Below are positions 1 through 6,889 of a DNA stretch of 11,383 nucleotides, one piece after another. Position numbers and translations under genes: made by a program. Source of the DNA: an uncultured Lachnospiraceae bacterium (GTDB lineage Bacteria; Bacillota; Clostridia; Lachnospirales; Lachnospiraceae); the NCBI GenBank assembly GCA_910587715.1, contig CAJUMV010000070.1:1-11383 (forward strand), written 5' to 3'. Within the stretch, counting starts at the first letter, position 1, and every line of letters starts with the position of its first letter. The notes under the pieces are model-generated. The model was not told the DNA's origin. It worked only from the letters and a program-made list of their open reading frames with translations, and did not search any database.

Positions 1-71
1 ACCGGATCAAGGGGCTATTCTGTCTGTCCTATTCCTACAATAAACTTACGCTATCTATATGAAATAAACTA

Positions 72-100
72 TTGCAAAAGTTGCACTAAGGTTATATACT
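72..100 (+). promoter_or_regulatory. Sigma-A promoter of the malEFG-like operon
   Basis: TTGCAA (72-77) and TATACT (95-100) are separated by exactly 17 bases, a good vegetative promoter. Transcription would start near 107, just before the operator array at 114-163, so a bound repressor would sit on the first transcribed bases. The -35 box also overlaps a small palindrome, TGCAA-AAG-TTGCA (73-85), which resembles the operator of the second LacI gene with one central base missing. The promoter is inferred from motif match only. Confidence 0.7.
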
Positions 101-113
101 TAACTCAAGCAAA

Positions 114-163
114 CGGAAACGTTACCGGGGACGATACCGAAACCGTTACCGAAATCGTTTCCA
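114..163 (+). promoter_or_regulatory. Four-unit 12-bp-phased LacI-type operator array
   Basis: Starting at 114, four consecutive 12-base units read CGGAAACGTTAC, CGGGGACGATAC, CGAAACCGTTAC and CGAAATCGTTTC, followed by CA. Each unit plus the next two bases forms a 14-base pseudo-palindrome of the form CGNAANCGNTANCG with a central CG, typical of LacI/GalR operators. Centres fall at 120/121, 132/133, 144/145 and 156/157; the second unit is the weakest. Neighbouring operators share their outer CG. The array lies between the predicted start site and the malE ribosome site. The likely ligand is the LacI protein encoded at 5140-6174. The last unit is also close to a CcpA cre site, so catabolite control is an alternative or additional reading. 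Confidence 0.75.
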
Positions 164-205
164 CAACAACTAACATTTCAACCACTGAAAGGGAGAGGGA
201 AAACA

Positions 206-1585
206 ATGAAAAAGAAAATGGTAAGCACATTACTTTGTGCAGCGATGATTTCCACCATGTTAGCGGGCTGCGGCGGCGGTTCTGACGACGGCGGTGCAGC
301 ACAGGCTCCGGCAGCAGATGATTCCGCAACGGAAGCTCCGGCAGCAGATGACAGCGCAGACGCAGGCGAGGCAGCAGCTCCGGCAGCAGGCGGCGGTTCG
401 GTTTACTGGCTGAACTTTAAGCCCGAGTCCGATGAGGTATTACAGGAAGTTGCAGCAGATTATACGGCAAAGACCGGCGTGGAAGTAAAGGTAGTGACCG
501 CGGCTTCCGGTACGTATTCTCAGACGCTGTTATCCGAGATGGACAAATCCGCGCCTCCGACACTGTTTATCATTGGTAACTCTGCAGGCGTGAAGGACTG
601 GAAGGATTACGCACTGGATCTGAACGGCACGGCGATTGCCAATGAGCTGAACACAGACGCTTATAACCTTTATGATGAGACCGGAAAGTTAGTTTCCATC
701 GGTTACTGCTACGAGTGCTACGGTATCATCACAAATCCCGACCTGATTGAAAAAGCGGGTCACACCATGGATGAGATTAAGAACTTTGAAGGCTTAAAGG
801 CGGTGGCAGAGGACATTCACGCACGTGCAGGCGAGCTTGGCTTCGACGCTTTCTCTTCCTCCGATATGGATGATTCTTCTTCCTGGAGATTCACGGGACA
901 TATGGCAAACCTTGAGTACTACTACGAGCAGGAAGGAAAGGCTTGGACAGAGTGCCCGCCGACCATCTCTGGCAAGTATATGGACAACTTCAAGAACCTG
1001 TATGACCTTTGCATCAACAACAGCCTGACAGACCCCAAGGAGCTGGCAACCGGCGGACATGATGCAGAGAACGAGTTCAAGACAGGTCAGGCAGCATTCT
1101 TCGTAAACGGTTCCTGGGAATATGAAGCGGTGAAGGCTGACGTGCCGAACGCTACGATGATTCCTTACTACTGCGGCGTTGCAGGCGAGGAGAAGGCGGG
1201 TCTTAACTGTGGTACAGAGAACTGCTGGGCAATCAACAGCAAGGCTTCCGCAGAGGATCAGCAGGCGACCATGGACTTCATGGTTTGGTGTGTAACCGAC
1301 CCTGACGCTTCCCGCAAGCTGGTTGACACCTTCGGCGTTATGCCTTACAAGTCCGCGGCAGAGTCCACCAACGGATTCCTCGCAGCGGCTGACAAGTACA
1401 CCTCAGACGGATGCTATGTTATGAACTGGGCAACCAACTTCCAGCCCAACGTAGATTCCTACCGTGCAACTCTGGTAAGCGCTCTGAACCAGTACAACGC
1501 AGACCAGTCCGATGCAAACTGGGAAATCGTACGCACCGCATTTGTAGACGGCTGGGCAACAGAGTACAACGCAGTAAACCAGTAA
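206..1585 (+). CDS. Maltodextrin-type ABC transporter solute-binding lipoprotein (MalE-like)
   Basis: This is an extracellular sugar-binding lipoprotein that captures substrate and delivers it to the MalF/MalG-like permeases. Residues 1-21 form a lipoprotein signal peptide ending in the lipobox LAGC, so Cys22 would be lipidated. An Ala/Pro/Asp/Gly-rich flexible linker (about 23-64) precedes a family 1 solute-binding fold from SVYWLNF onward. The length (459 aa) is normal for the family. The start is supported by GGGAGAGGGA (191-200), five bases before ATG. The binding protein is the first gene of the operon and is separated from malF by a GC-rich stem-loop, which usually goes with higher expression of the binding protein. 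The maltooligosaccharide specificity is inferred from the neighbouring malQ and regulator; other alpha-glucans or oligosaccharides are possible. Confidence 0.9.
   Translation: MKKKMVSTLLCAAMISTMLAGCGGGSDDGGAAQAPAADDSATEAPAADDSADAGEAAAPAAGGGSVYWLNFKPESDEVLQEVAADYTAKTGVEVKVVTAASGTYSQTLLSEMDKSAPPTLFIIGNSAGVKDWKDYALDLNGTAIANELNTDAYNLYDETGKLVSIGYCYECYGIITNPDLIEKAGHTMDEIKNFEGLKAVAEDIHARAGELGFDAFSSSDMDDSSSWRFTGHMANLEYYYEQEGKAWTECPPTISGKYMDNFKNLYDLCINNSLTDPKELATGGHDAENEFKTGQAAFFVNGSWEYEAVKADVPNATMIPYYCGVAGEEKAGLNCGTENCWAINSKASAEDQQATMDFMVWCVTDPDASRKLVDTFGVMPYKSAAESTNGFLAAADKYTSDGCYVMNWATNFQPNVDSYRATLVSALNQYNADQSDANWEIVRTAFVDGWATEYNAVNQ
305..389 (+). repeat. Short direct repeats coding for the lipoprotein linker
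   Basis: GCTCCGGCAGCAG occurs three times (305-317, 335-347, 377-389). The first two copies extend to a 17-base identity and are spaced by 30 bases. They encode repeated APAADDSA-like segments in the flexible linker between the lipidated cysteine and the binding domain. Such in-frame repeats can change copy number by slippage, altering how far the domain stands off the membrane. Confidence 0.8.
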
Positions 1586-1638
1586 ACTAAGAAAAAAGAA
1601 TAGATAGCAAAAAATTCAGAATGATGTAACAAACAAGC

Positions 1639-1664
1639 GGCGGGGCGGTTTTATCCGCCCCGCC
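1639..1664 (+). terminator. Intercistronic GC-rich stem-loop between malE- and malF-like genes
   Basis: GGCGGGGCGG (1639-1648) pairs perfectly with CCGCCCCGCC (1655-1664) around a six-base loop, TTTTAT. The following bases are CTTTCAT, a poor U tract, so this is more likely a partial terminator or an mRNA 3'-end stabiliser than a full stop. It would raise binding-protein mRNA relative to permease mRNA. No separate promoter for malF is evident in the short gap. Confidence 0.7.
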
Positions 1665-1689
1665 CTTTCATAAATCTGGGGGTGACACC

Positions 1690-2595
1690 ATGAAAAGCAA
1701 GAAAAAAAATGCCACAAATTCCCTTCAAAAAGCGACAAAGCGCTGGGGACTTCTCTTTATGGGACCTGTACTTATCGCATTTTTCATCGGATTTATCTGG
1801 CCTTTTATCCAGGGTATCTGGCTATCCATGTGCCAGTTCCGTTTGATTTCCGACGCGAAATTCATCGGCTTCGGCAACTATGTGAAGACCTTTCAGGATG
1901 CTTCTTTCCGCCATGCGTTCTGGTATACGGCAATGTTTGCGGTCGTATCCCTTGTCTTCATCAATGTGCTGGCGTTTATCGTTGCCTATATTCTGACGCT
2001 GGGAATTAAGGGCAGCAATCTGTTCCGTACCGTATTCTTTATGCCGAACCTGATCGGCGGTATTGTACTGGGTTATATCTGGTCAATGATTTTTGACGGT
2101 ATTCTCGGGCGTTATCAGACTTCCATCCTGTTAGAGAGCAAATACGGTTTCTGGGGATTGATTATTCTGATGTGCTGGCAGCAGATTGGTTATATGATGA
2201 TTATTTATGTTGCCGGACTGCAGAACGTGCCCGGCGATATTCTGGAGGCGGCACGCATCGACGGCGCGACTTCCATGCAGACACTCTTTAAAGTAACGAT
2301 TCCAAACGTGATGAGTTCCTTTACCATTTGTATGTTCCTTTCCCTGACAAACGGCTTCAAGCTGTTTGACCAGAACCTGGCGTTGACCGGCGGTCAGCCG
2401 TTCGTCATCCAGCCGGGCGGAACGACCATTAAGACGACAGAAATGCTGGCGCTTAACATTTACAATACTTTCTACAGCTCCAACACGACTTCTCAGGGTG
2501 TGGCGCAGGCAAAAGCGGTTGTTTTCTTCGTTCTGGTGGCGGGACTTGGACTGCTTCAGTTGAGCTACACGCGTAAGAGGGAGGTGCAGCAGTAA
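1690..2595 (+). CDS. Sugar ABC transporter permease (MalF-like)
   Basis: This is one of the two membrane subunits of a CUT1-type carbohydrate importer. The 301-aa protein starts with a basic cytoplasmic segment and has about six hydrophobic membrane spans. The permease EAA loop is at residues 186-205 (EAARIDGATSMQTLFKVTIP), with the conserved glycine at 192; this loop docks onto the ATPase. GGGGGTGA (1678-1685) lies four bases before ATG. The stop codon overlaps the next start (TAATG), indicating translational coupling with the second permease. At 301 aa it lacks the long N-terminal extension and large periplasmic loop of E. coli MalF, as usual for Firmicutes. Substrate assignment rests on context. 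Confidence 0.92.
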   Translation: MKSKKKNATNSLQKATKRWGLLFMGPVLIAFFIGFIWPFIQGIWLSMCQFRLISDAKFIGFGNYVKTFQDASFRHAFWYTAMFAVVSLVFINVLAFIVAYILTLGIKGSNLFRTVFFMPNLIGGIVLGYIWSMIFDGILGRYQTSILLESKYGFWGLIILMCWQQIGYMMIIYVAGLQNVPGDILEAARIDGATSMQTLFKVTIPNVMSSFTICMFLSLTNGFKLFDQNLALTGGQPFVIQPGGTTIKTTEMLALNIYNTFYSSNTTSQGVAQAKAVVFFVLVAGLGLLQLSYTRKREVQQ

Positions 2596-3452
2596 TGAAA
2601 AAGAATACACTTTCTGCCGCGAATCGGCATAAAACCATTCTTACTGTGATATTGTCCGTGATCAGCATTGTCTATATACTTCCGGTGCTGGCTGTGGTGA
2701 TGAACTCGTTTAAACAGAATACGTTTGTAAAGACCGACACCTTTGCGCTTCCCACCGGGGAAATGAGCGCCGGGTTCAGCAACTTCGTGAAGGGTATGAC
2801 CTTCGGTAACTATCCCTTTGTGAAGAGCGTGCTCTACAGTGTTGAGATTACGCTGCTTTCTACCTTTTTGATTTTGCTCTGTACCTCCATGGCGGCGTGG
2901 TATATCGCAAGAGTGGATTCCCTTCTCTGTAAGGCAGTTTACTTCCTGTGCGTATTCTCCATGGTGGTGCCCTTCCAGATGGTCATGTTCCCGCTGTCCA
3001 AAACGGCGGATAAGCTGCACCTGAATACGCCCCTGTCGATCTCGATAGTCTATCTGGGATTCGGCGCAGGGCTTGCCATCTTCATGTTTGTCGGATTTGT
3101 AAAAGCGATTCCGCTGGAGGTGGAGGAAGCGGCGTCCATCGACGGATGCGGACCGGTAAGAATCTTCTTCCAGGTGGTTGTGCCGATGTTAAAGCCGACC
3201 ATGATTTCCGTAGGCATTCTGGAGATCATGTGGGTATGGAATGACTATCTGCTGCCGGTGCTGGTGCTCGATATCAATAAATACCGCACGATTCCCATTC
3301 ATATCCAGTATTTGAAGGGAAGCTACGGTACGGTGGATCTGGGCGCGACGATGGCGTTGATCCTGATGAGTATTATTCCGGTTATCATTTTCTATCTGTC
3401 CTGCCAGAAGTATATTATCAAAGGTGTTGCCGCAGGTGCCGTAAAAGGTTAA
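2595..3452 (+). CDS. Sugar ABC transporter permease (MalG-like)
   Basis: This is the second membrane subunit of the importer. The 285-aa protein has about six membrane spans and an EAA loop at residues 178-197 (EAASIDGCGPVRIFFQVVVP). Its start codon overlaps the malF-like stop by one base, and GGGAGG (2579-2584) lies inside the end of the upstream gene, so the two permeases are probably made in step. The C-terminus ends in QKYIIKGVAAGAVKG, a typical MalG-type ending. No ATPase gene follows; in many Firmicutes these importers share one MsmK/MsmX-type ATPase encoded elsewhere, and that is the likely arrangement here. Confidence 0.92.
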   Translation: MKKNTLSAANRHKTILTVILSVISIVYILPVLAVVMNSFKQNTFVKTDTFALPTGEMSAGFSNFVKGMTFGNYPFVKSVLYSVEITLLSTFLILLCTSMAAWYIARVDSLLCKAVYFLCVFSMVVPFQMVMFPLSKTADKLHLNTPLSISIVYLGFGAGLAIFMFVGFVKAIPLEVEEAASIDGCGPVRIFFQVVVPMLKPTMISVGILEIMWVWNDYLLPVLVLDINKYRTIPIHIQYLKGSYGTVDLGATMALILMSIIPVIIFYLSCQKYIIKGVAAGAVKG

Positions 3453-3484
3453 TGCGAGATGCGGGATTCTCCGCTTGGACCATA

Positions 3485-3515
3485 GGGGGAGCGCTGATGA
3501 AATCACCGCTCCCTC
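3485..3515 (+). terminator. Stem-loop after the permease operon
   Basis: GGGAGCG (3487-3493) pairs with CGCTCCC (3507-3513), extended inward by TGAT/ATCA around a GAA loop and outward by two weaker pairs. It begins 33 bases after the MalG-like stop and would end the malEFG transcript before the malQ promoter. No U tract follows (CAAATTATA), so termination strength is uncertain. Confidence 0.55.
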
Positions 3516-3558
3516 AAATTATATCAGGAGACAAAATCACTGATAGAACTTGCCAATT

Positions 3559-3587
3559 TTGACAAAATATTGTAATATTTTTATAGA
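3559..3587 (+). promoter_or_regulatory. Sigma-A promoter of the malQ-regulator unit
   Basis: TTGACA (3559-3564) and TATAGA (3582-3587) are separated by 17 bases. The -35 box is a perfect match and the -10 box a fair one. The -10 box runs into the first of two LacI-type operators, so repressor binding would directly block polymerase. It implies that malQ and the LacI gene are transcribed separately from the importer genes but under the same control. Confidence 0.65.
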
Positions 3588-3610
3588 AATCGATTTCCGA
3601 ACGGATTCGG
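3585..3610 (+). promoter_or_regulatory. Pair of 12-bp-phased LacI-type operators before malQ
   Basis: The first site contains the perfect 12-base palindrome GAAATCGATTTC (3586-3597), centred on 3591/3592. The second, CCGAACGGATTCGG (3597-3610), has perfect five-base arms and is centred on 3603/3604. The centres are 12 bases apart, the same spacing as in the array before malE, which argues for the same regulator at both promoters. The sites overlap the -10 box and the predicted start site. Confidence 0.7.
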
Positions 3611-3641
3611 AATGTTTGACAGGAAAGGACATGTGGATGTT

Positions 3642-5120
3642 ATGAGAAAGAGCGGTGTTTTGCTGCCTGTTTCCGCTATTCCGTCAAGGTACGGGATTGG
3701 CGCATTTTCCAGAGAGGCATATACCTTTATTGATCTGTTAGAAGAAGCGGGGCAGTCCTATTGGCAGATACTGCCGCTTGGCCCCACGGGCTATGGGGAT
3801 TCTCCCTATCAGTCATTTTCCACTTTTGCAGGAAATCCCTATTATATTGATCTGGAGTCGCTGGTTGAAGCCGGGTATCTGACGAAGAAAGACTGTGAGC
3901 AGTATGATTTCGGAGACGACGACGCTTATGTCGATTATGAAAAAATCTATCTGTCCCGTTTTAAAGTGCTAAAGACGGCGTTTGAGAACAGTCATATTGA
4001 GAAGGACGAGGCATATCAGAAGTTTGTGGAGGAGAATGCCTACTGGCTGAAAGATTACGCCCTTTACATGGCAGTGAAGAATGCTTTCGGCGGAAAGAGC
4101 TGGGCAGAGTGGGATGAGGATATTAAGCTGCGCAAGCCGGAGGCGATGAAGAAATATGCCGAAAAGTATGCGGAAGAAGTGGCGTTTTATCAGTTCCAGC
4201 AGTATCTTTTCGCAAAACAGTGGTTTGCGCTGAAAGAGTACGCGAACCATAAGAAAATCGAGATTATCGGGGATATTCCGATTTATGTGGCGTTTGACAG
4301 CTCTGATACCTGGGCGAGTCCAGAGCTTTTCCAGCTGGACGATACGCTGACGCCTGTGGCGGTGGCGGGATGCCCGCCGGACGCATTTTCCGCTACGGGA
4401 CAGCTTTGGGGAAATCCGCTGTACCGCTGGGAATATCATAAAGAGACGGATTACGAGTGGTGGATGAAGCGGATCGGCTATTGCTATAAGCTCTATGATG
4501 TGGTGCGAATCGACCATTTCAGAGGGTTCGACGAGTATTATTCCATTCCCTTCGGCGACGAGACGGCGGAGTTTGGGCATTGGGAGAAGGGACCCGGCTA
4601 CGATATCTTTAAGACCATGAAGGCGAAGCTTGGGAAAAAAGCGGTTATTGCGGAAGACCTCGGCTTCTTGACCAAATCAGTCATTAATCTGGTGAAAAAG
4701 ACCGGCTATCCCGGTATGAAGATTTTGCAGTTTGCCTTTGACTCCAGAGAGGAGAGCGATTATCTTCCCCACAATTATGTGGCGAACAGTATTGTCTATA
4801 CGGGAACCCACGACAATGATACGACGATGGGCTGGTATGAGAAGCTGAACCGCAGGGATAAGGCTTTTGCCAAGAGGTATCTGAACATAAAGGCAAACAA
4901 GGATGTGCAGTGGGAGTTTATCAGAGCGGCGATGGCGAGTGTATCCGATACCTGCGTGATTCCGATGCAGGATTATCTGGGACTTGGGACAGAGGCGAGA
5001 ACGAATATGCCCTCCACGCTGGGGACGAACTGGAAGTGGCGGATGCTGACCGGACAGTTCACGAAAGAGCTGGCGGGGCGGATTCTGGAGATGACGAAGC
5101 TCTACGGTAGGTTGGGATAA
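3642..5120 (+). CDS. malQ: 4-alpha-glucanotransferase (amylomaltase, GH77)
   Basis: This cytoplasmic enzyme transfers alpha-1,4-glucan segments between maltooligosaccharides and releases glucose, processing the sugars brought in by the importer. The 492-aa protein begins MRKSGVLLPVSAIPSRYGIG, the usual family start. The catalytic residues expected for GH77 are visible: Asp291 in RIDHFRGF (nucleophile), Glu338 in AEDLGF (acid/base) and Asp391 in GTHDND. A start at 3612 is possible in frame, but it would lie almost on the operators and predicted transcript start with no ribosome site; the ATG at 3642 follows AGGAAAGGA (3621-3629) and fits the family, so I chose it. The LacI gene follows after 19 bases, probably in one transcript. 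Confidence 0.95.
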   Translation: MRKSGVLLPVSAIPSRYGIGAFSREAYTFIDLLEEAGQSYWQILPLGPTGYGDSPYQSFSTFAGNPYYIDLESLVEAGYLTKKDCEQYDFGDDDAYVDYEKIYLSRFKVLKTAFENSHIEKDEAYQKFVEENAYWLKDYALYMAVKNAFGGKSWAEWDEDIKLRKPEAMKKYAEKYAEEVAFYQFQQYLFAKQWFALKEYANHKKIEIIGDIPIYVAFDSSDTWASPELFQLDDTLTPVAVAGCPPDAFSATGQLWGNPLYRWEYHKETDYEWWMKRIGYCYKLYDVVRIDHFRGFDEYYSIPFGDETAEFGHWEKGPGYDIFKTMKAKLGKKAVIAEDLGFLTKSVINLVKKTGYPGMKILQFAFDSREESDYLPHNYVANSIVYTGTHDNDTTMGWYEKLNRRDKAFAKRYLNIKANKDVQWEFIRAAMASVSDTCVIPMQDYLGLGTEARTNMPSTLGTNWKWRMLTGQFTKELAGRILEMTKLYGRLG

Positions 5121-5139
5121 TGTGCGGCGGGGGATGCAG

Positions 5140-6174
5140 ATGGCGGAGATTACGATTAAAGACATAGCGAAACAGTGCGGCGTGGGCGTCAGTACGGTCT
5201 CCCGGGCAATCAATAACCATCCGGATATCAATCCGGAAACAAAGAAAATGATTCTGGGAGTGATTGACCAGACTGGTTTTATCCCAAACAACAGCGCCAG
5301 AAACTTGAAGAGGACGGATGCCAAATGCATTGCCGTGCTTGTAAAGGGAATCACAAACCCTCTGTTCAGCAGCATGATCAAGATTATTGAGGAGGAGACG
5401 CAGCGGAGCAGATATGCGCTTGTTCTCCGGCATGTGGAAGAGCAGGAGGATGAGATAGACGTGGCTCTGGAGCTGGAGAAGGAAAAAAGGCTGCGGGGAA
5501 TCGTATTTCTGGGAGGGCTGTTTGAACATACGGAGGAAAAGCTGGAGAAGCTGAAAGTGCCCTTCATTTTCAGTACCATAGGAGTCAATACGATAGACCG
5601 GGCAGGCAAAGCGGATTTTTCCAATATCGCGGTGGATGACAGGCTGGAGAGCGAGAAGATGACGGAATACCTGCTGGGGCTTGGGCATCGGAAGATTGCC
5701 TTGATTACGGAGCAGACAGGTCCGATTGGCAGCCTGCGTACCCAAGGGTATCGGGAAGCCTACGCGAAACGAAAGTTTGCGGTCCCGGAGAATCTGATTT
5801 ACTACGTGCAGGAGGATATCGACCATTATTCCATGGAAAACGGTTATCTGACGGCGAAACGGCTGTTACAATCCGGCGAGGCGTTTACGGCGATTTATGC
5901 GGTGTCGGACTCTCTGGCAATCGGCGTATGCCGCGCCGTGCTGGAGACCGGCAAAAGGATTCCCGAGGATATCTCGGTGGCGGGATATGACGGTATTGAG
6001 ATGGGAGAGTATTATAATCCCAAAATTACCACCGTCAAGCAGCCGGTGGAGGAGATGGCGAAAAAGACCATTCGTCTGCTGCTAGACGTAATCGGGGAGC
6101 GCAAAGAGCATCAGCAGATTGTGTTTCCGGCAAAGCTTGTGGTGCGGGATTCTACCGGGCCTTGCTCAAATTAG
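5140..6174 (+). CDS. LacI-family transcriptional regulator, probable maltodextrin repressor
   Basis: The 344-aa protein has an N-terminal LacI helix-turn-helix (ITIKDIAKQCGVGVSTVSRAINN, about residues 4-26), a hinge (SARNL, 52-56) and a periplasmic-binding-type effector domain ending around GYDGIEMGEYYNPKITTVKQP. It probably represses the malE and malQ promoters and releases them when a malto-sugar binds. I chose ATG 5140 (MAEITIKDIA) because GGGGG (5129-5133) lies six bases upstream and it matches the family start; in-frame starts at 5122 (GTG) and 5134 are alternatives. It sits 19 bases after malQ with no promoter of its own, so it would be autoregulated through the malQ operators. Its last 23 bases overlap the end of the convergent CYTH gene. 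The target sites are inferred from linkage. Confidence 0.88.
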   Translation: MAEITIKDIAKQCGVGVSTVSRAINNHPDINPETKKMILGVIDQTGFIPNNSARNLKRTDAKCIAVLVKGITNPLFSSMIKIIEEETQRSRYALVLRHVEEQEDEIDVALELEKEKRLRGIVFLGGLFEHTEEKLEKLKVPFIFSTIGVNTIDRAGKADFSNIAVDDRLESEKMTEYLLGLGHRKIALITEQTGPIGSLRTQGYREAYAKRKFAVPENLIYYVQEDIDHYSMENGYLTAKRLLQSGEAFTAIYAVSDSLAIGVCRAVLETGKRIPEDISVAGYDGIEMGEYYNPKITTVKQPVEEMAKKTIRLLLDVIGERKEHQQIVFPAKLVVRDSTGPCSN

Positions 6175-6652
6175 AATTATGATAGGCGGGATCGTTTGTG
6201 ACGTCTTGACTAAACCAGTCGAGAGGGAGAAACGCTTCCGCCGTTTCTTTGTCCGGGAACTCCACTTCCGCGATGATAAGAGGGGCGAAGGGCGGCTCAA
6301 AAATATCCAGTTCCACACACAGACTGAGCTGGTCAATTACATTTCCTGTGGACGACACATATGTCGGGTCAAACTTCGGATGGTCGATGGGAATGACATA
6401 CCGTTTTTTGGAGATGACAGTTCCGTCCGCCTTTTCCCGCAGGTGATAGTAGGACTCTTCGTTTAGGGGGAGATTGTACTCCTCTCTGGCAAGCAGTCCT
6501 TTTCCTTTGTAGGTCAGATAGTAGGAGTCGTCCTCACGGCGGATTCTGACAACCGGGTCAGTGTTTAAGTATGCCTGCTCGATGATGCGGCAGGGGTAGG
6601 ATTCTAAGTTGACCGGGAGGGTTTTGACTGTGAATTTGCGTTCGATTTCCAT
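6152..6652 (-). CDS. CYTH-domain protein (triphosphate tunnel metalloenzyme family)
   Basis: This 166-aa protein belongs to the CYTH/TTM superfamily, whose members hydrolyse or convert triphosphates (inorganic triphosphate, thiamine triphosphate, ATP) inside a beta-barrel tunnel. The signature ExExK is at residues 2-6 (EIERK). Further charged tunnel-type positions are seen at RIRRE (36-40), YKGKG (48-52), KKR (82-84), ELD (114-116) and AEVEF (128-132), and the C-terminus DVTNDPAYHNSNLSKA is typical of bacterial members. The start is supported by AGAAAGGA (minus strand), eight bases before ATG. It has its own promoter and converges on the LacI gene, with the last 23 bases shared. The real substrate cannot be told from sequence, and no link to maltodextrin use is evident. 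Confidence 0.88.
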   Translation of the reverse strand: MEIERKFTVKTLPVNLESYPCRIIEQAYLNTDPVVRIRREDDSYYLTYKGKGLLAREEYNLPLNEESYYHLREKADGTVISKKRYVIPIDHPKFDPTYVSSTGNVIDQLSLCVELDIFEPPFAPLIIAEVEFPDKETAEAFLPLDWFSQDVTNDPAYHNSNLSKAR

Positions 6653-6720
6653 TGTGGGGTCCTTTCTATTCGGTTGCTTTATTTGCTATCCCTATTTACA
6701 AAGATTTATTGACGGTATCT

Positions 6721-6749
6721 ATTATAAGGGGATTCGAGGACGGTGTAAA
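6721..6749 (-). promoter_or_regulatory. Sigma-A promoter of the CYTH gene
   Basis: Read on the minus strand, TTTACA (6749-6744) and a perfect TATAAT (6726-6721) are separated by 17 bases. The transcript would start near 6714, giving a leader of about 60 bases before the CYTH start at 6652. I see no clear operator in the leader. Confidence 0.7.
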
Positions 6750-6821
6750 GCTCTGCCTGTTTTCCGGATTTTTTATGCTGCGTTTGGCAATAAACCGGTA
6801 GTCTGTGCGAAAAACGCATAG

Positions 6822-6850
6822 TTGTCTGCGCTGATAATATATGTTAGGAT
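6822..6850 (+). promoter_or_regulatory. Possible promoter of the aldo/keto reductase gene
   Basis: TTGTCT (6822-6827) and TAGGAT (6845-6850) are 17 bases apart, a modest match. Just upstream lies a small inverted repeat, TGCG-AAAAA-CGCA (6806-6818), which could be a binding site. GATAAT at 6833-6838 is an alternative -10 box but lacks a good -35 partner. Confidence 0.35.
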
Positions 6851-6889
6851 AACGGAGATAACTGTTGATTTTCCATAGGGGGGTATACG

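Noticed and set aside
114..163. Array as a plain CcpA cre cluster
   Set aside because: Most units begin with CG and end with CG instead of the TG...CA of cre sites, and the same spacing recurs before malQ next to a dedicated LacI gene. Only the last unit comes close to cre.
73..200. Riboswitch or tRNA-like leader before malE
   Set aside because: The leader is short and taken up by the operator array; only a five-base TTTCA/TGAAA hairpin (176-190) is seen and no known riboswitch core.
3981..4000. Long minus-strand open frames across malQ (3969-4580, 4677-5624)
   Set aside because: They run opposite to a gene with intact catalytic motifs, lack family features, and have compositions expected of antisense shadows.
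6609..6821. 70-codon plus-strand frame in the CYTH-reductase intergenic region
   Set aside because: It begins inside the CYTH gene, has no ribosome site, and covers the minus-strand CYTH promoter. No recognisable domain.
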